Source: Mimachlamys varia
Taxonomy: Eukaryota; Mollusca; Bivalvia; Pectinida; Pectinidae
Assembly (NCBI GenBank): GCA_947623455.1
Contig: OX392528.1
Span: 50,176,322-50,240,321 of the forward strand
DNA length: 64,000 bases
Reading direction: 5' to 3'
Positions 36,192 to 48,931 of this stretch are shown piece by piece. How positions within the stretch are numbered: the first letter of the stretch is position 1; every line of letters begins with the position of its first letter. The notes beneath the pieces are model-generated. The model searched no databases, was not told the origin of the DNA, and was given only the letters and a program-made list of their open reading frames with translations. The translations under genes and the position numbers were made by a program.

Positions 36192-36550
36192 TGAATATTA
36201 CATATCGATATTTTCGTGATAGATGTCACCTGCTGGCGTGCAAACTTACGGTACAGGGATTCGGGAGTTGCAGGTTGATGAGGATTATGGGTAAGTTTTA
36301 TGGTCGCCATCTTGATCTCATCGAGAAATAATCTGTAACTTTGTGTGATGTGAAGATGGACGTTTTTTATTAGTGTGCTTACTTGTTGTGATTGACAATG
36401 ATGACTCGGTTCACATCTTGAGGACTGATGTTTACTTGAATATGACCAAGATTTACATGGCGGGTGTCGTCGATAAGGCAGAAGACACTTACTCTTCCGA
36501 TTTTGAGTTCGGATTATGGTTTAGTTGACGCTTTGGTATTATCTGATTTT
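36192..36550 (+). mobile_element. RT-tail copy with RT C-terminus and internal deletion
   Basis: The coding part is one of the best here: YRYFRDRCHLLACKL, then QGFGSCRLMRIMGKFYGRH, then LDLIEK and a stop. The UTR follows, but about 110 bp are missing between TTACTCTTCC and GATTTTGAGTTCGG, removing the GAACACCTGG to CCTAGTTTAATC part. The 3' end near 36550 is intact. Confidence 0.85.
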
Positions 36551-36751
36551 TTTTTATTCAAAACACAATATTGAAAAATGCATAACCAGGCATCTTGATC
36601 CATTACATATAAATGATGACACAACACATCGCATATAAATATAACATTGATATTGTAAAACATTATTTATTTAGGATAACGTAACACACACATTTGCTGC
36701 ACCTTTTAAATTTAGTAATAGACACAGTGTGCCGTAAAAATGAATTAAACT

Positions 36752-36789
36752 GCACCATACAGCTGTTTCGTTCTCATAGGTCTCTTCAA
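36752..36789 (-). ncRNA. Hammerhead ribozyme relic, broken
   Basis: On the minus strand TGAAGAGACC, a short stem II, GAAA, CAGCTGTA and the stem I 3' strand TGGTGC remain. The 5' strand of stem I is gone and C3 of the core is T, so it cannot fold as a ribozyme. It lies in a repeat copy at about 36673-36790 that ends abruptly here. Confidence 0.75.
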
Positions 36790-37577
36790 AATTTATTTTT
36801 TCCTTTCCGTTTTTATTTACTAGTGTGTTACATTCTTAAAGACGACATAATGTAAAGCACTATCAAATACCTTATATGTATACAGTGTTCTTATTCTTTG
36901 TCACGTTTCGTAGCTTCAGATGTACCGGTTATCACGTACAATGTATCCAGGGACATGGTTATACAAAAGAGTCCTATCTACGACCCCCTGGTATTGAATG
37001 CTGAAGGAAACGATTAGCCTGGGACCAATGCAACGCTCCTCACCATGAAGTGACATGCTTCATACAGTACTTTCATTTATCCAGTGTTAACGGCTGTGGC
37101 CAGAACCCTAACAAATCGTGTATCGATCCTTGACGACTGTCGTTGGGGTATACCGGAAGTGGCCTCCTGTGAACAGGCAATAAACCATTGCCATCTCGTT
37201 TTCATCTCATTTACGTCGATATTCCGTCCGATACATACTGTAGCAATATGAGACATTGTCGCAAAATTCCGTACAAATGTTTTGTAATCAATTTAATGTT
37301 CATTGATTGTTGGCAGGCCTTTAAATGGGTATAGTGAACGTGAGGCTTTTAAACGGGCATCGATTTCCCATCTACCTCATAATGGACATTTCAATGACTA
37401 CAATGTTCGAATTCTATACTGCAATTAATCTATGGATATCGCCGCTAACAGTTTAAAAAGTAGCACATTAAAATGATCATAAATAATGTTATCGAAGTTG
37501 TAAATAATGTTTTCAAAATAATATTGAAATAGATATTATTCGTGTGCGGATGATTTGTTCCCACCTTTTGACCCCTA

Positions 37578-37621
37578 GCATCACCGAAGAGTCCTAGGAG
37601 GACGAAACAGCTGTATGGAGC
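37578..37621 (+). ncRNA. Hammerhead ribozyme, probably inactive
   Basis: Same repeat (span about 37559-37700). Stem I is GCATCA against TGGAGC (one A-A mismatch, one wobble), stem II GTCCT/AGGAC and GAAA are intact, but the core reads CCGAAGA in place of CTGAAGA, changing invariant U4 to C. Confidence 0.85.
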
Positions 37622-37876
37622 AGTTTAATTCATTTTTTCGTCATACTGTATCTATTAATATATTTAAAATATGCAGCACATGTGTGTGTTACGTCATCTT
37701 TCACACACAAAAAATGCTTTGCCGTTACTCGTATTGGAGCGGAAACACTTTCGAAGTTATTAGTAAAATGTACAAAAAGATTTTTCTAAGTTTACGCATT
37801 ATTTATTAGAAAAAAAGACTGAACGTGTATGCTTTAATATAAAAATCATATAACACTGCATAGTGTTAAACGATAT

Positions 37877-38070
37877 GTCAGGGCGGTTGGGTGGTGCAGT
37901 GAATAGTGCACTTTCCTTTCACCGAGGCGGTCGGGGTTCGATTCCCCGATTGGACGTTAAAAGGTATGGGGTCACCTGGCCGATGACTTGGGTTTTCTCC
38001 GGGTTTTCTGGTTTCCTGCCACTACAAGACCCCTCGCGCTAACATTCAGGCCAGCAAGAATAATTAATTT
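37877..38070 (+). mobile_element. tRNA-derived SINE
   Basis: An A-box-like GGGTGGTGCAGTGAATAG is followed by a perfect B box GGTTCGATTCC at about 37936-37946, the two RNA polymerase III control elements of a SINE head. Downstream is the phrase GGTTTTCTCCGGGTTTTC then TGGTTTCCTGCCA, a conserved body motif of many mollusc and other metazoan SINEs. The head does not form a full cloverleaf, so it is not a tRNA gene. Confidence 0.75.
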
Positions 38071-38800
38071 AAGTTTGATAGTTTGTTTCATAATTGTTGT
38101 AAAATAACGTTTATATTGATATTTAATTGATACGTCCATTCTACTTCCATTACTGGATAAACATGATAGCTTTCTCATAGTAGTTTTTGTATTTATGTTT
38201 TGATTCCATTTGCTGTCAATGTGATGAACCTGCACGTTAACAGCAGGCAGAATGCACATGGAAAACAATATAAAAGTCTTTGTTACCAGACCGGAACGCA
38301 ACGTGACTCATACCAAATGGCGGGCATGTGCTGTGGTTAGCTGTTACCTACTGTTTTCAAATCTAGTCAATGTTGTGACTAATAATATTTCAAAATTTTC
38401 CACGGAGACCCTAAGGACCAAAGTGATACTACAGTGAGTCACAAAGCATTGTTGTTTACTTTTTGGAAAAAGGGGACAAAAATACCAAAATCATATAAAA
38501 TTTAAATCGACAGCAAGTGCAAAAAAGAAATAATAGGCAGGAAAAAAGCAATAAAAAAAGAAAATGCTTTCAATCAATATTTTTACGTTTTTTAATAATG
38601 TGATGTATAGATAACTGTAAAACAGAAAGCTTTACAGATAAAAGCACGAAAATTCACACAAATAAAAAATTGGTATTGCGACCCTTGGAAAAGGACAAGC
38701 ATACTAAGACCAGATTTTCCATTCCGATCTGTTACATCTTTGTTATTCCGTTACGAGTCTATATATTTATTTCTTTTCAGACATGTTCGTTAAAATGCTT

Positions 38801-38884
38801 CCTTTGGTTATAATTTGTCCTTTGTTAAATCGGTTTTGAGGTCGGAATGTAGTTTTGTTTATGCTTCGGTATTATCTGTTTTTC
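38801..38884 (+). mobile_element. RT-tail fragment, 3' end only
   Basis: It holds CCTTTGGTTATAATTTGTCC, TTAAATCGGTTTTGAGG and CTTCGGTATTATCTG, a diverged copy of the family end. Confidence 0.6.
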
Positions 38885-39130
38885 TCATGCCAATCACATA
38901 ACGTATCAGTTGAATCGAAATCATAAAGTTATAATTAACACATTGGGGTTCACTGGGCTCTAAAACAACAGTTTTGCTATAAGATTTATTTCAGATTCTT
39001 AAGTTTTCGTAAAGTTAACGTCAAATGCCCTGATAGGATGTATAGTAATGAATAGGTGAACACACTTGCATCATCAAACTTCGCGGGTATGTCCACAGGT
39101 GCTGAACGCATACATATTATGTTATGGTAT

Positions 39131-39337
39131 TATATAATACTATACCATAACATATCTATGTGTCCAGTACCTGTGGTTATGTCGGTATTTGTATGGTAAC
39201 TTTCCCGATTCCTTCCATTCGATACGTTAAAGTTTTCTGTTTGAAACGAATGGAAGGAATCGGGAAAGTTTCCATACAAATACCGACATAACCACAGGTA
39301 CTGGACACATAGATATGTTATGGTTTAGTATTATATA
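39131..39337. repeat. Near-perfect 2 x 91 bp inverted repeat
   Basis: The left arm 39131-39221 and right arm 39247-39337 are reverse complements with only two mismatches by eye, around a 25-base spacer. A more diverged third copy of the arm (GGTATGTCCACAGGTGCTG and on) precedes it at about 39085-39130, in the same orientation as the right arm. No coding content. The identity implies a young duplication or a foldback element. Confidence 0.9.
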
Positions 39338-40555
39338 CAGCAAAATTGAACAAATTTAATTGTTCGTTCAAATTTTCTTCCTTCAATAGTGTCTACACAG
39401 CCAATGTTTCTTCACGTGAATTTCCTATGAAAAAAATTCACATGATTTTTACATAAAATTCATGTGAATAATTTTACATGAAATTCAAATGAAATTCTTC
39501 ACATGAAATATCCTTTCCCCCCACATTCAGATGACATTTTTAAATGCTCTAACATATGCAATCTATTGTAATAACTATTTGACAACAAACAGTCATTCCA
39601 GCGATTGCCTCCTAAGCACTTCACCTTGATATTTGATGGTCCCATCAACAACTGCTTCATCACAATTAGCAAGACGATTTAGTAGCAATTTTCTCATATG
39701 AACGATGTCTACCACTAAATAATAATGATAAAAAAACCCAGATCAGTTGAATTTTAATTGATACCTTATTACAATTTGGCACAAGGCTGCAAATATATTA
39801 AAATAACGAAAAGATTTTTGCCTGGTCATTTTAATTTTAATTGATTCCTTATTACAATTTGGCACAAGACCGTAAAAAATATAAGAAAGAAGTCGAAAAG
39901 AGTTTCGCCTGTCTAGCCACAGCGTGTAATTACTTGATGTTAGGTTGACTAAACAAACTTTAAAGTTTGAAACTGAGAATAATGTATTAAAGTGTAACTT
40001 TTCAGCAGTTGTTAGTGTTATGATGTAAAGTCTTAATGGGTTTAAGTAGTTCTTTGTTGGCGGTTAAGATTGCTAATGGACATTTGTTGTAGAACAAATT
40101 CGTTTAATTATGATTTTCTTTTTAAAAATGCGACTTTGTTTCGAGCCAGTGTTTTTCAGTAGTTCCCTATTTGATTTGAGAATGATTGACACGGGGAATG
40201 AATAAATGTTGAAGACATTATATTCAATAACCTCAAACTTCATAGATATTGGTTATTAATATAAGGGAAAAAAACAACAGACTCTTCCAAAGAAGTAACT
40301 TCCTCATGCAATTTTGTTTTTCAAAAGGAAGGGGATTAAAACAATTTATATCACGTAGCCAGGACATTTTTTGAGAAAAAAAGTGTTTTGTTGTTGTTTG
40401 AGCAAATACAAATGTTCTTTGGTCGTGCTAAAACATCTTTACATTTTTATTTGATGAATCTGATATTTTTATTAAAAAGTATAAAAAAAAACCTTCCAGT
40501 TTAATCAACAAAGTAATAAGTAGTTCAATATGTTTAGAGCGGTTGCCATACATGT

Positions 40556-40804
40556 ATGTTTTTTCAACAAACACATACACTTGAAAACCAAAACAAACCT
40601 GGTGCACTCTTTAGGCTTCACGTGCAGTGTGTGTACTGTTCAAACTGCACGTGCAGCAGAATCCGATTATTGTATATTACAGAGAAGGGTCATGCTTGCG
40701 TGGGTGCAGGTTTTTATTCTGGTGAAAAAATCCTCCTGTTTGAAAACTTTCCGATGAGTTACACATCCTGTGAAATGCAATGTCAAGGCCCTCTTGGTCA
40801 TTGA
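40556..40804 (+). CDS. Possible Cys-rich segment, doubtful
   Basis: An 82-residue frame holds eight cysteines, in the pattern VQCVYCSNCTCSR and later TSCEMQC. The second half, SGEKILLFENFPMSYTSC, could come from an extracellular Cys-rich module. There is no signal peptide, and no splice borders were found. A different, overlapping plus-strand frame exists. I give it little weight. Confidence 0.12.
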   Translation: MFFQQTHTLENQNKPGALFRLHVQCVYCSNCTCSRIRLLYITEKGHACVGAGFYSGEKILLFENFPMSYTSCEMQCQGPLGH

Positions 40805-41747
40805 TGTATACTAAAGACCGGCTGTACCCATCCTGGGCCAATAACCTTGGTGTTTATATAAGATCCCCGGCAATATGATCGACGTATACATGAAATAGAT
40901 GCTATTGACCTGAATGTATGGTGGTAAGATTCTCCCGTATCAACACTGATACTCTCATCATTGGCGTATTATGTCATGGAAATATTACTAGAGGAGCCCA
41001 TACACGTGGTTTTGGTTGATAGAGCATAAAGACAGAAGCGTTCATACGATGTTGTTATACCGTAACAATTACTGCACATGTAGCTGAGCAGATCAGACAT
41101 GAATTCAGACATAGGTATGCTGACCTTGTCAAGGTCACATATAATGATGAAAATGTATGCATGCACTATAGCATGGCATCCACGGGGATAATCTTCGTTT
41201 CGTTCCCTTTGAATGTATCTCATTCGGTTGGTTGGTGTTTTCAATTCGTTTTACGGTTTCATGAATTCCACTGTTTACTGGTTATTGGAACTACTTGACA
41301 GGCACTTGTAACGTAATTTATGATCAATGTTTGTAAAAGAGCTTTTTTTCTGGAGCCCTAAAAACCCCAAGCAAACAAAAACATTAACGATATATGAAAC
41401 TACAAATGGAAAAAAAGAAATTTATGTTAATTCATTTCAAACCATTCGAAAATTAAAAATAAAAATTACTTTTCCAAGTAGATTTGTATAAGTTCTACCT
41501 CATGAAAAAGGTGGAAAAGGACGAAAAAATGGCCAAAGCGAACCAAGTTATATAATTGTTATAACTAATACAGAAATCTCGCGGACAAAATTTGAACCCA
41601 AATTCAAAAAAGATATTGCCACCAAAATCAGTCGTTCTAGCTTTTTCTTCAAAATATCCTTGACAATGTTTAGCAACGTATACACAGTATACTGTTTAAA
41701 TTCCCTCGGTGAAATATTGCACAAACATGTGGTTCATATGTATATAA

Positions 41748-42270
41748 AAAAATCAGAGAATGCGAAAGCGTCAACAAAACCATAATCCGAACTAAAACTC
41801 GATTCAATTAGAGGCAAAATAATGACAAAGGAAATATTTACATAGAGACCCTCGTAAAAAAGTACAAGAGAATATATATTATAAGTGTTCCGGAAGAGTA
41901 AGTGACTTCTGCTTCATCGACGACACCCGCCATGCAAATCTTGGTCCCATCCAAGTAAACCTCAATCTTCAAAGTGCGAATCGAACCATCATTGTCATAA
42001 TAATCACATAACTAAGCACACTAATAAGCAAACTCTAAAACGTCCATCTTCATATCACACAAAAATACTGAATATTTCTCGATGAGATCAATATGGCGAC
42101 CATAAAACTTGTCAATAGTCTAAACCTACATCTCCCAACTCCCTCTGCCGTAGGTTTGTTCGTGAGCAGTTGTCATATATCACGAAAATCTCGATATTCA
42201 GAGCAAGCCCTAGAATAACGAATTAACTGCGACATGTAAACACCTTAGGATGGAGAAGCAGGTATTTTAC
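41748..42270 (-). mobile_element. Longest RT-tail copy, RT C-terminus to 3' end
   Basis: On the minus strand the coding part starts near 42270: KIPASPS, a stop where Tyr is expected, then GVYMSQLIRYSRACSEYRD. After one stop and a frameshift it reads KFYGRHIDLIEKYS and CDMKMD. The order of IPxxPxYGVYxSQLIRYxRAC and KFYGRH is that of reverse transcriptase C-termini in many invertebrate retroelements. The full ~300 bp UTR follows to CTCTGATTTTTT. It is dead, with at least two stops and a frame change, and its 5' end is truncated within the RT. Confidence 0.88.
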
Positions 42271-42636
42271 TATAGTAAAACTATAGTATATTGGCAACAA
42301 TTTGTTTACATGTTGTTTTTATTTTCGATATATACCTTACGTTTTCTCATTTTTATGTAATGACACAAAAATGGCCTTTCCTTTCTTTCTATCATTAACC
42401 GTTCTATAAACATGAAACCATGAATCTTAAAACAAATCTGTAATATTGACAGTCTATACTGACAATAAAAATTGATGCAAACTTCGTGATTTTACATTTA
42501 TTGAATCGTTTTCACGTTTGTAATTTTTGAAATGGAATGTATGTCCGCAGATAGGGCTTTTTTTTGTACAGAATACATTTACAGAAAAAATACTTCTGAT
42601 ACTTCAAGAATTAACCTTTTATTTTGTTTAGTTAAA

Positions 42637-43021
42637 GGCCCAATATACGTAACTTCAGAGAAATTGTCGTGATTCTGAAAAATTCTGGAAAAAAATCCAG
42701 TTGATAACCATGCAAAAATAAGCCTAAAAAGAAGTAAACCTGAGCGGTAACTATAATAAGAAACTCTGGCCAAAAAAATCCAAAGAATTGAAAATAATTC
42801 AGGTGGGGCCCACTTCGACAACAAACCGAAGGTAAAAAACAGTTCAAAATGGATGCGTGTTTACAAATAGTGTGTTTCAACTGCTGCTGTACTGGTAACC
42901 GCGAAATAATTCATCTTGAAAATTGCTGATACCAGTTAATCTTAACTCAATCTATAAATATAATAAGTTATTAGGCTTGATTTTCGCTCCAAATTTTGCC
43001 GAAAGTTACGTATATTGGGCC
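42637..43021. mobile_element. TTAA-flanked MITE, ~385 bp
   Basis: It starts AGGCCCAATATACGTAAC after TTAA and ends GTTACGTATATTGGGCCT before TTAA. The interior has TTAAGCCT-type and TACTGGTAACCGCG blocks but no ORF. The minus-strand frames 42579-42880 are by-products. Relatives lie at 44.2 and 58.4-59.2 kb. The TTAA duplication suggests piggyBac-type mobilisation. Confidence 0.85.
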
Positions 43022-44197
43022 TTTAATGAGCTCATAAATCCAATGAAGCAGGAGGCAGATTGCGTCAACGATTCGTTTAAACACGTATTGATGTTTTAAT
43101 GTTACCATTTACTTTTAACACATTTTTTTTGGCTCCAGTTCAACGTTTTCGTAAATGTCTTAATTTAAAGTCTAACTACGATCACCAAAAGTGTCTTAAA
43201 TACCGATATGAAGTGAAAATCAAAAGCCAAAATAACAACAAGGGTCGTTAGGGCCATTAACATTTTGCCATAATACAGAAGAGAAGGCATAGTATTGTGT
43301 GGAAGATCGTTTTCTATTTAGATTGCTTTTTTCCATATTGGCTGTGGGGAATTACAGAGAATGAAACTGCACACATATCATGTTGAAAGAGACAAGCGGT
43401 GTCTCATTTCAACACAGCGTCACTACAGGAATTGAAATGGCTGCCTACACGTTAGGAGTTATATAAAGACCCATAGAATCAAAATAGCAGCATCTGGCGT
43501 AAAAATCGAAACCGTAAAACGGCTTTATATAGCTACATTTCTATGTTTGGAATCCCTGTTGTTGCTGGATATAGAACATTGAGTTAAATATCATATTTTA
43601 CGTTCATCTGATTAGCTCAAAATAGCGTTTTACAATTACGTGTGCCGTTCGAAAAATAAGTTTATGTTAATATAACTTAACGATTTCAGGCGTGACAACA
43701 CGTGAGAACAAAATCCATGCATTAATCTTTCAGTCTTGACGGTGAAATGAAAAAAAAAAAAAAACGAAAAAAGGAAAGAAAGGATATTTTCTATGAGATC
43801 AGAATTTGTGTAAAAGTATACGCCTACTGATATCCAATACTCTTACAAAGTATCAGGGACGGTTTTGGAAAGAAAACTATTTATCCCATTTTTGTTCTGT
43901 TACCATTGCAAGTTAATTTTAACGTGTAATAACTTATTACAAATACCCCAGTGCAAGTATAATTGGCTGTTAGTTTGAAATATTCGTTTTCTGACGTCAC
44001 GCCTAGGACAATAACATGACGTCATTGACATCCGAACTGGAGTCAGAATTGCGGTGTTTTACATTTCAATGGTATATGTACATTGCTATTTACAAGTCTT
44101 AGAATAAATACCACACTACACTATTGATAATGTTATAACGATTTTTTTTGATAATCCTGTGTCAATTTTTATTTCTTTGCTATATTAGCATTTATAA

Positions 44198-44430
44198 AAG
44201 GCCAAATATACGTAAATTCAGGAAATTTTTCGTTATTCTGAAACATTCTGAAAAAAATCCAGTTGATAGCCATGCAAAATTAAGCCTAAAACGAAGTAAA
44301 CCTGAGCGGTAACTAACAAGAAACTCTTAGAAAAATCCAAAGAATTGAAAATAATTTGTGTTTACAAATATCGAGTTTCGACTGCTGCTGTACCGGTAAC
44401 CGCGTAAGAATTCATCTTGAAAAATTCTAC
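44198..44430 (+). mobile_element. Truncated copy of the TTAA MITE
   Basis: It begins AAAGGCCAAATATACGTAAA and follows the 42.6 kb element through CCTGAGCGGTAACTAACAAG and GTACCGGTAACCGCG. The right end is missing; sequence passes into a SINE at about 44430. A ~40 bp block of the middle is also absent. Confidence 0.8.
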
Positions 44431-44570
44431 AATTTCCAGCGCTATCCAAACACGTACTCATTTACAGCCGAGTAGACTGGAACAAACAGAGTAAAATATC
44501 TTGCTCAAGGATACAACCCTTCGGTCACGAGCCCGGTGTCCTACCACTAGACCACCGTGCCTCAGGTAAT
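44428..44570 (-). mobile_element. tRNA-derived SINE
   Basis: On the minus strand GAGGCACGGTGGTCTAGTGG holds the A box and GAAGGGTTGTATCC the B box, followed by a body with TGTTCCAGTCTACTCGGC and ending GATAGCGCTGGAAA. The same head recurs as the inner SINE at 49.4-49.65 kb. Confidence 0.7.
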
Positions 44571-44778
44571 GAAGATGTGACCAAGATTCACAAGACGGGT
44601 GTCATCTATGAAGCAGAAGATGATTACTCTTTTGGAACACCTGGTCTTATTTTCTTGCACTTTTACAGTGTTCTACATATAAATCAATCAATCCTTTGTT
44701 CATATTTTGCCTTTAGTTTAATTGATTTTGAGTTCGGTTTATGGTTTTGTTGACGCTTTGGTATTCTCTGATTTTTTA
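44571..44778 (+). mobile_element. RT-tail retroelement fragment, 3' UTR
   Basis: It contains GATGTGACCAAGATTCAC, GGAACACCTGGTCTTATTTT and a well-kept end GAGTTCGGTTTATGG then TTTTGTTGACGC to TCTGATTTTTT. 5'-truncated; it starts directly where the SINE on its left ends. Confidence 0.8.
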
Positions 44779-45996
44779 TGCAATATCCTAACCAAATAAT
44801 TGTTATCCAAACAAAAGTCATTTATTGTGATATTAAATTATACTAAATGAAGTTTTATTCATTAATCATAAACTGTATGAAAGTGATACGGAAGTAATTT
44901 CTGCATATTGCAAGCAGCATTTGAACATGGTAATTAATTTGACGGCATAAAATGAGTTTTTGACTGGTGTTGTTTACATACAACGGATATGAAAAAAGTA
45001 TCTGCATGCAACGATTTATGGTCCAACCAATGATATTGTGAGTAAAATGTGTCGTCTATTAGATAATATATAATGAGTGTACTATTAAAATGCATCTGTT
45101 TTTCTAGGCATCAAACAGACGCCTACCGGAGAAAAAAGCGGTTACACTTCATGAGCAATTCGAAGTAACGTGTGACTATCGATAATACCTCAGGGGACCG
45201 ACTCAAATGACAGACCCGGTAGATATTTGTTAGGGCGTACGCATCACTGATGAATAAACTTGTTCAATCAGATCTGGAGATAGAACGGTAATAAGTTTAA
45301 ATTTTTTTTCTTAGATTCGAATTTAGAATTTGACGTCATCAAATGTCGGGTTTCAATGTTACATTTGGTATTTTTAAACAAACTCTACTCTCGACTTTAA
45401 TAGCAGCAATATACTCACTGTACGTCGTTAAAATTCCTTTATAGAAATCTGCCCGTAGATGTTTCTTCAAATATCTTACAAATCTAAATGTGAGACCCGC
45501 AAGCGTTTCCATTCTTGAAAATGATTTCTAATTTAGTCTTGCTATTTAGATGCTACGTTATTTGCCACCTTGTCTCTTAGGGGAAAAGTATATATTCTGG
45601 CCCTATTGAATTCGTGATCCATATTGTATAAAACAGAATACACACGCAGCAATGCAACAATAAAGTCTGGATTCTGTTAGATTTTGCATCCTCGCTATAG
45701 TAAACAGATCATGGCGACGATTAACAATACAATCACAGTGAAATCTACACGCCTAAACACGACAGGAATTAATTCCATTCGATAATTAATGTGATAAACG
45801 TGTTTCAATAGGGCAACAGATCTAGATACGCATTTGTTGTTTGTCGAAAACCTAATTTACAAGCATTTGATATTTCATAACTTTGTTTTTGCATAAAGGG
45901 ACGTTTTTTAACCGGGGCTCTTTTTAGCAAAATAGCCAGAGAAATATTGCTGTTTCCAAAGTTCGTTGTAATGAAGCTCATCCTTATCCTAAAATC

Positions 45997-46347
45997 TTTA
46001 TCATACCACAATAAAACCTTATCATACCACTAAAAACCTTATCATACCACAATAAAAATTATCACATCACAAATAAATTATCATACCACATACAAACTTA
46101 TCATACCACAAACAAACTTATCATACCACTAAAAACCTTATAATACCACAAAAAATATTATCATACCACAAACAATCTTATCACACTACAAAAAACTGAT
46201 CATACCATAAACAAACTGATCATACCACAAACATACGTATCACACTACAAGCAAAATTATCATACCACAAACAAATTTATTACACAACAAAAAAACTGAT
46301 AGTACCACAAAAAACTTATCATACCACAAAAAACTTATCATACCACT
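45997..46347. repeat. Minisatellite, ~18-22 bp unit
   Basis: About 17 imperfect head-to-tail units share TTATCATACCACAAA with varied A-rich spacers. It is AT-rich with no coding potential. Units differ at the CATACCACA core (CACATCACA, CACACTACA), so the array is not freshly expanded. Confidence 0.9.
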
Positions 46348-47259
46348 TAAATAATCAGTAAGCGGTGGTTTAACTTCCACTAGCGCACAATAGATTGAGC
46401 GAAACGGATTTAAGTTAAAATGACATTATTATCATATACGGGAATATCCAAGTAATGGTAAGGGAAAAATTAAAACATGGAAACATATGATAATGTCCTT
46501 CGTATAGCATTTGATATGCCTACGGCTATGATATATTTGGAAGATTCAATTCATTTTTCGAATTTCGAACATTCAATAGCAAATTGTACTTTATAAGGAA
46601 TAATACAATAAAATAACTTACTACATGCTATTACTAAGCTTTCGAGCTACATGTACAAACAAACCTGTAGTAGTAACTCGAAATATTTGAAGTTCAACAT
46701 TGGTTATAAATGTCTTGATCTACAAAAACATACCTGACAAAGACATTAAAAAGGCATTTTTGAGGAGTTGACTGGCATTTAAGCGATACATGCGTTTGAG
46801 TCTGATAACAAGAACTTTACATTTGTTCATGTTAAACCGATAGAATGGGACGGGAACACCTATATCAATCCGCCATCACATGTCAAAATCTACTACAAGT
46901 ATTCATTATTGTAAAGTTAAGATACACATTTGTGTTATTCAATGCAAGATATGTCAACGATTACATATTTAATTTACTCACAGGCACTGTATTTAGCAAA
47001 GACTCATTTTCTGTAGGGACTACATTCGTCTGAACATTTGCTGATTGGCCATTTTAGTCATGTTTCTCCTTAAACAAATTGTCGGTACCAATAATTGGAC
47101 GAAATAATAATCCTAGTGAAACGTCGTGTGATCTTACAGAACTAAAGTATCCTTTGCGACATTACATTTTATACCAAAAGAATACAGACCTCGAATTTAG
47201 AAAGATAAATAAGCCTTATTGGTATGCATCTGATAATTTTCAGTCAAAGCATTTTTTTT

Positions 47260-48900
47260 TTTATTGTATTTTTTTATTGAAAAAAAAAACGAAACAAAAA
47301 CGCTTGTTATCATTGTTTAAATGTTTTTTGAATAATAGTTATGTTTTTAAATTTGAGAAGCTCTTACAGAACAATAAATTATGCCATCAATTAAATTTTT
47401 TGTATGAAATTCTTACACCTTTTTCGCGTTAATTCTTTTATCTAATCATACAGTCTGATTCTTATTTTGATATAAGCTTCACTATTGTTTTTTTATTATT
47501 ACAGAATCACGAGCTTGCATTTATAATTCATTCAAATGATATTTCAAAATCAAAAGTGTAAATATTAGGTATTTTCAAACAATATCGAACGTCATAACGT
47601 GGGATGTTAAATATTATCACGCCCACACAACGTCGTCATAGCGGTGTCACAGTCAAGCAAACAACTCTAACGTAAGAGCCAAACAAACATCGAAGTAGAA
47701 CAATTCTTGTTGGTTACACATAAATATTGATCTGCGTAATCACGGAAAACATCCACCCTACTTCTTCTTAAAAGTCCTTCAATGTTTCCACTCATTCTCA
47801 AGACATCATCAATAATTAAATACACGCCTTAAATTCAATCTCATGTCAAACAATGCAGAATTGTTGACAAGAAAAACATCCCATCTTCTATAGTTCAGAT
47901 ACGACCAATCAATGGACAATTAACACACTTTCATCAACGTGTTGAAAGGACTAGCACCACGACCGTGATATTCAGGTTATGGTTTGTTTACCTTCAGTAA
48001 ACTGTTCGCTAATGAGGATGAGCACCCAATGATGACCGCGTTTGGCTCGTTACCGGTGTTTATCAACACAGTATGTATACCAATAAGCGATTTGTTGTGA
48101 TATTCTCCATCAATCGACCCGTGGTGTTTGTGTTCTCCAACAGAAATTTAATTACAATAACATATTTCCTTTAGCAATGCTTTCCTGTTTATAAGCTAGC
48201 CTTTCGTTGTCATTGGACAAGGAAAACAAATACTAGGGCACACATTCCGGAAACGTTCCCTTTAATAGGAATTTTAGTATCTACCTTCCTGTCAACAAGA
48301 TCGTTGTGCATAGAGAGGTCAATGACTCAGTAGTAGACAAGTTTATAGACATATTTTCGTATCTTTCTCCACTAAAGACTACGCATCGTTGTGGTGCTCA
48401 TGTCGTTTTTATTATTTATTTGAAAAGAAACTCAATATCAACATTTCCGAGGACTTTTAAATTAGGAGCTCGTAACTGATAAATAAATGTTTTTTTCAAT
48501 TTTTTCTTCTCTTATAATTTTTTGTTAAATTTGATGTTTATATCTTAATAATGAGTTTTGATTATAATCTTTTGAGTTTATTCTGCTTGCTGGTTAACGA
48601 ACATTAATGTAACTAATGAATGAATTAGCGAGAATCATGGTGACATATTGGTTTTGCAGTATCAGCAGACGATAAAACTATGTCAGTGTTTGTACGTGTA
48701 CATATAACCTAAAGGAATTTCCGGTATATTACAGTCCTATAGTTTGCTTTAATATCAGGAAAGACCAAGCCAATGTGACGGATACATTAACACCACATGG
48801 TTTCCAAAGAAGGATATAGCCTCATAACAGGAATACAATTTCCTGGTGTAATATGAAGGTCGTTGTTATGATAATGCTCTGTGGCAAACTGTGTGATTTT
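47260..48900. other. Gene-free stretch
   Basis: T- and A-rich near 47260-47300. The 117-codon frame at 47079-47432 runs through these homopolymers and has unnatural composition. No exon or repeat was recognised. Confidence 0.4.
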
Positions 48901-48931
48901 GTCATCACCGGTTTCCCTACATTGTATATTG

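Noticed and set aside
37877..37955. Possible tRNA gene with a perfect B box
   Set aside because: No complete cloverleaf or acceptor stem, and a SINE body follows.
42579..42880. Overlapping minus-strand ORFs of ~80 codons
   Set aside because: They lie wholly inside the TTAA MITE.
45997..46347. CRISPR-like array of regular short repeats
   Set aside because: Units are contiguous and imperfect with A-rich variable parts, and the DNA is eukaryotic; it is a minisatellite.
47079..47432. 117-codon plus-strand ORF
   Set aside because: Runs through long T and A homopolymers (KKKTKQKR, FFFY); no motif.
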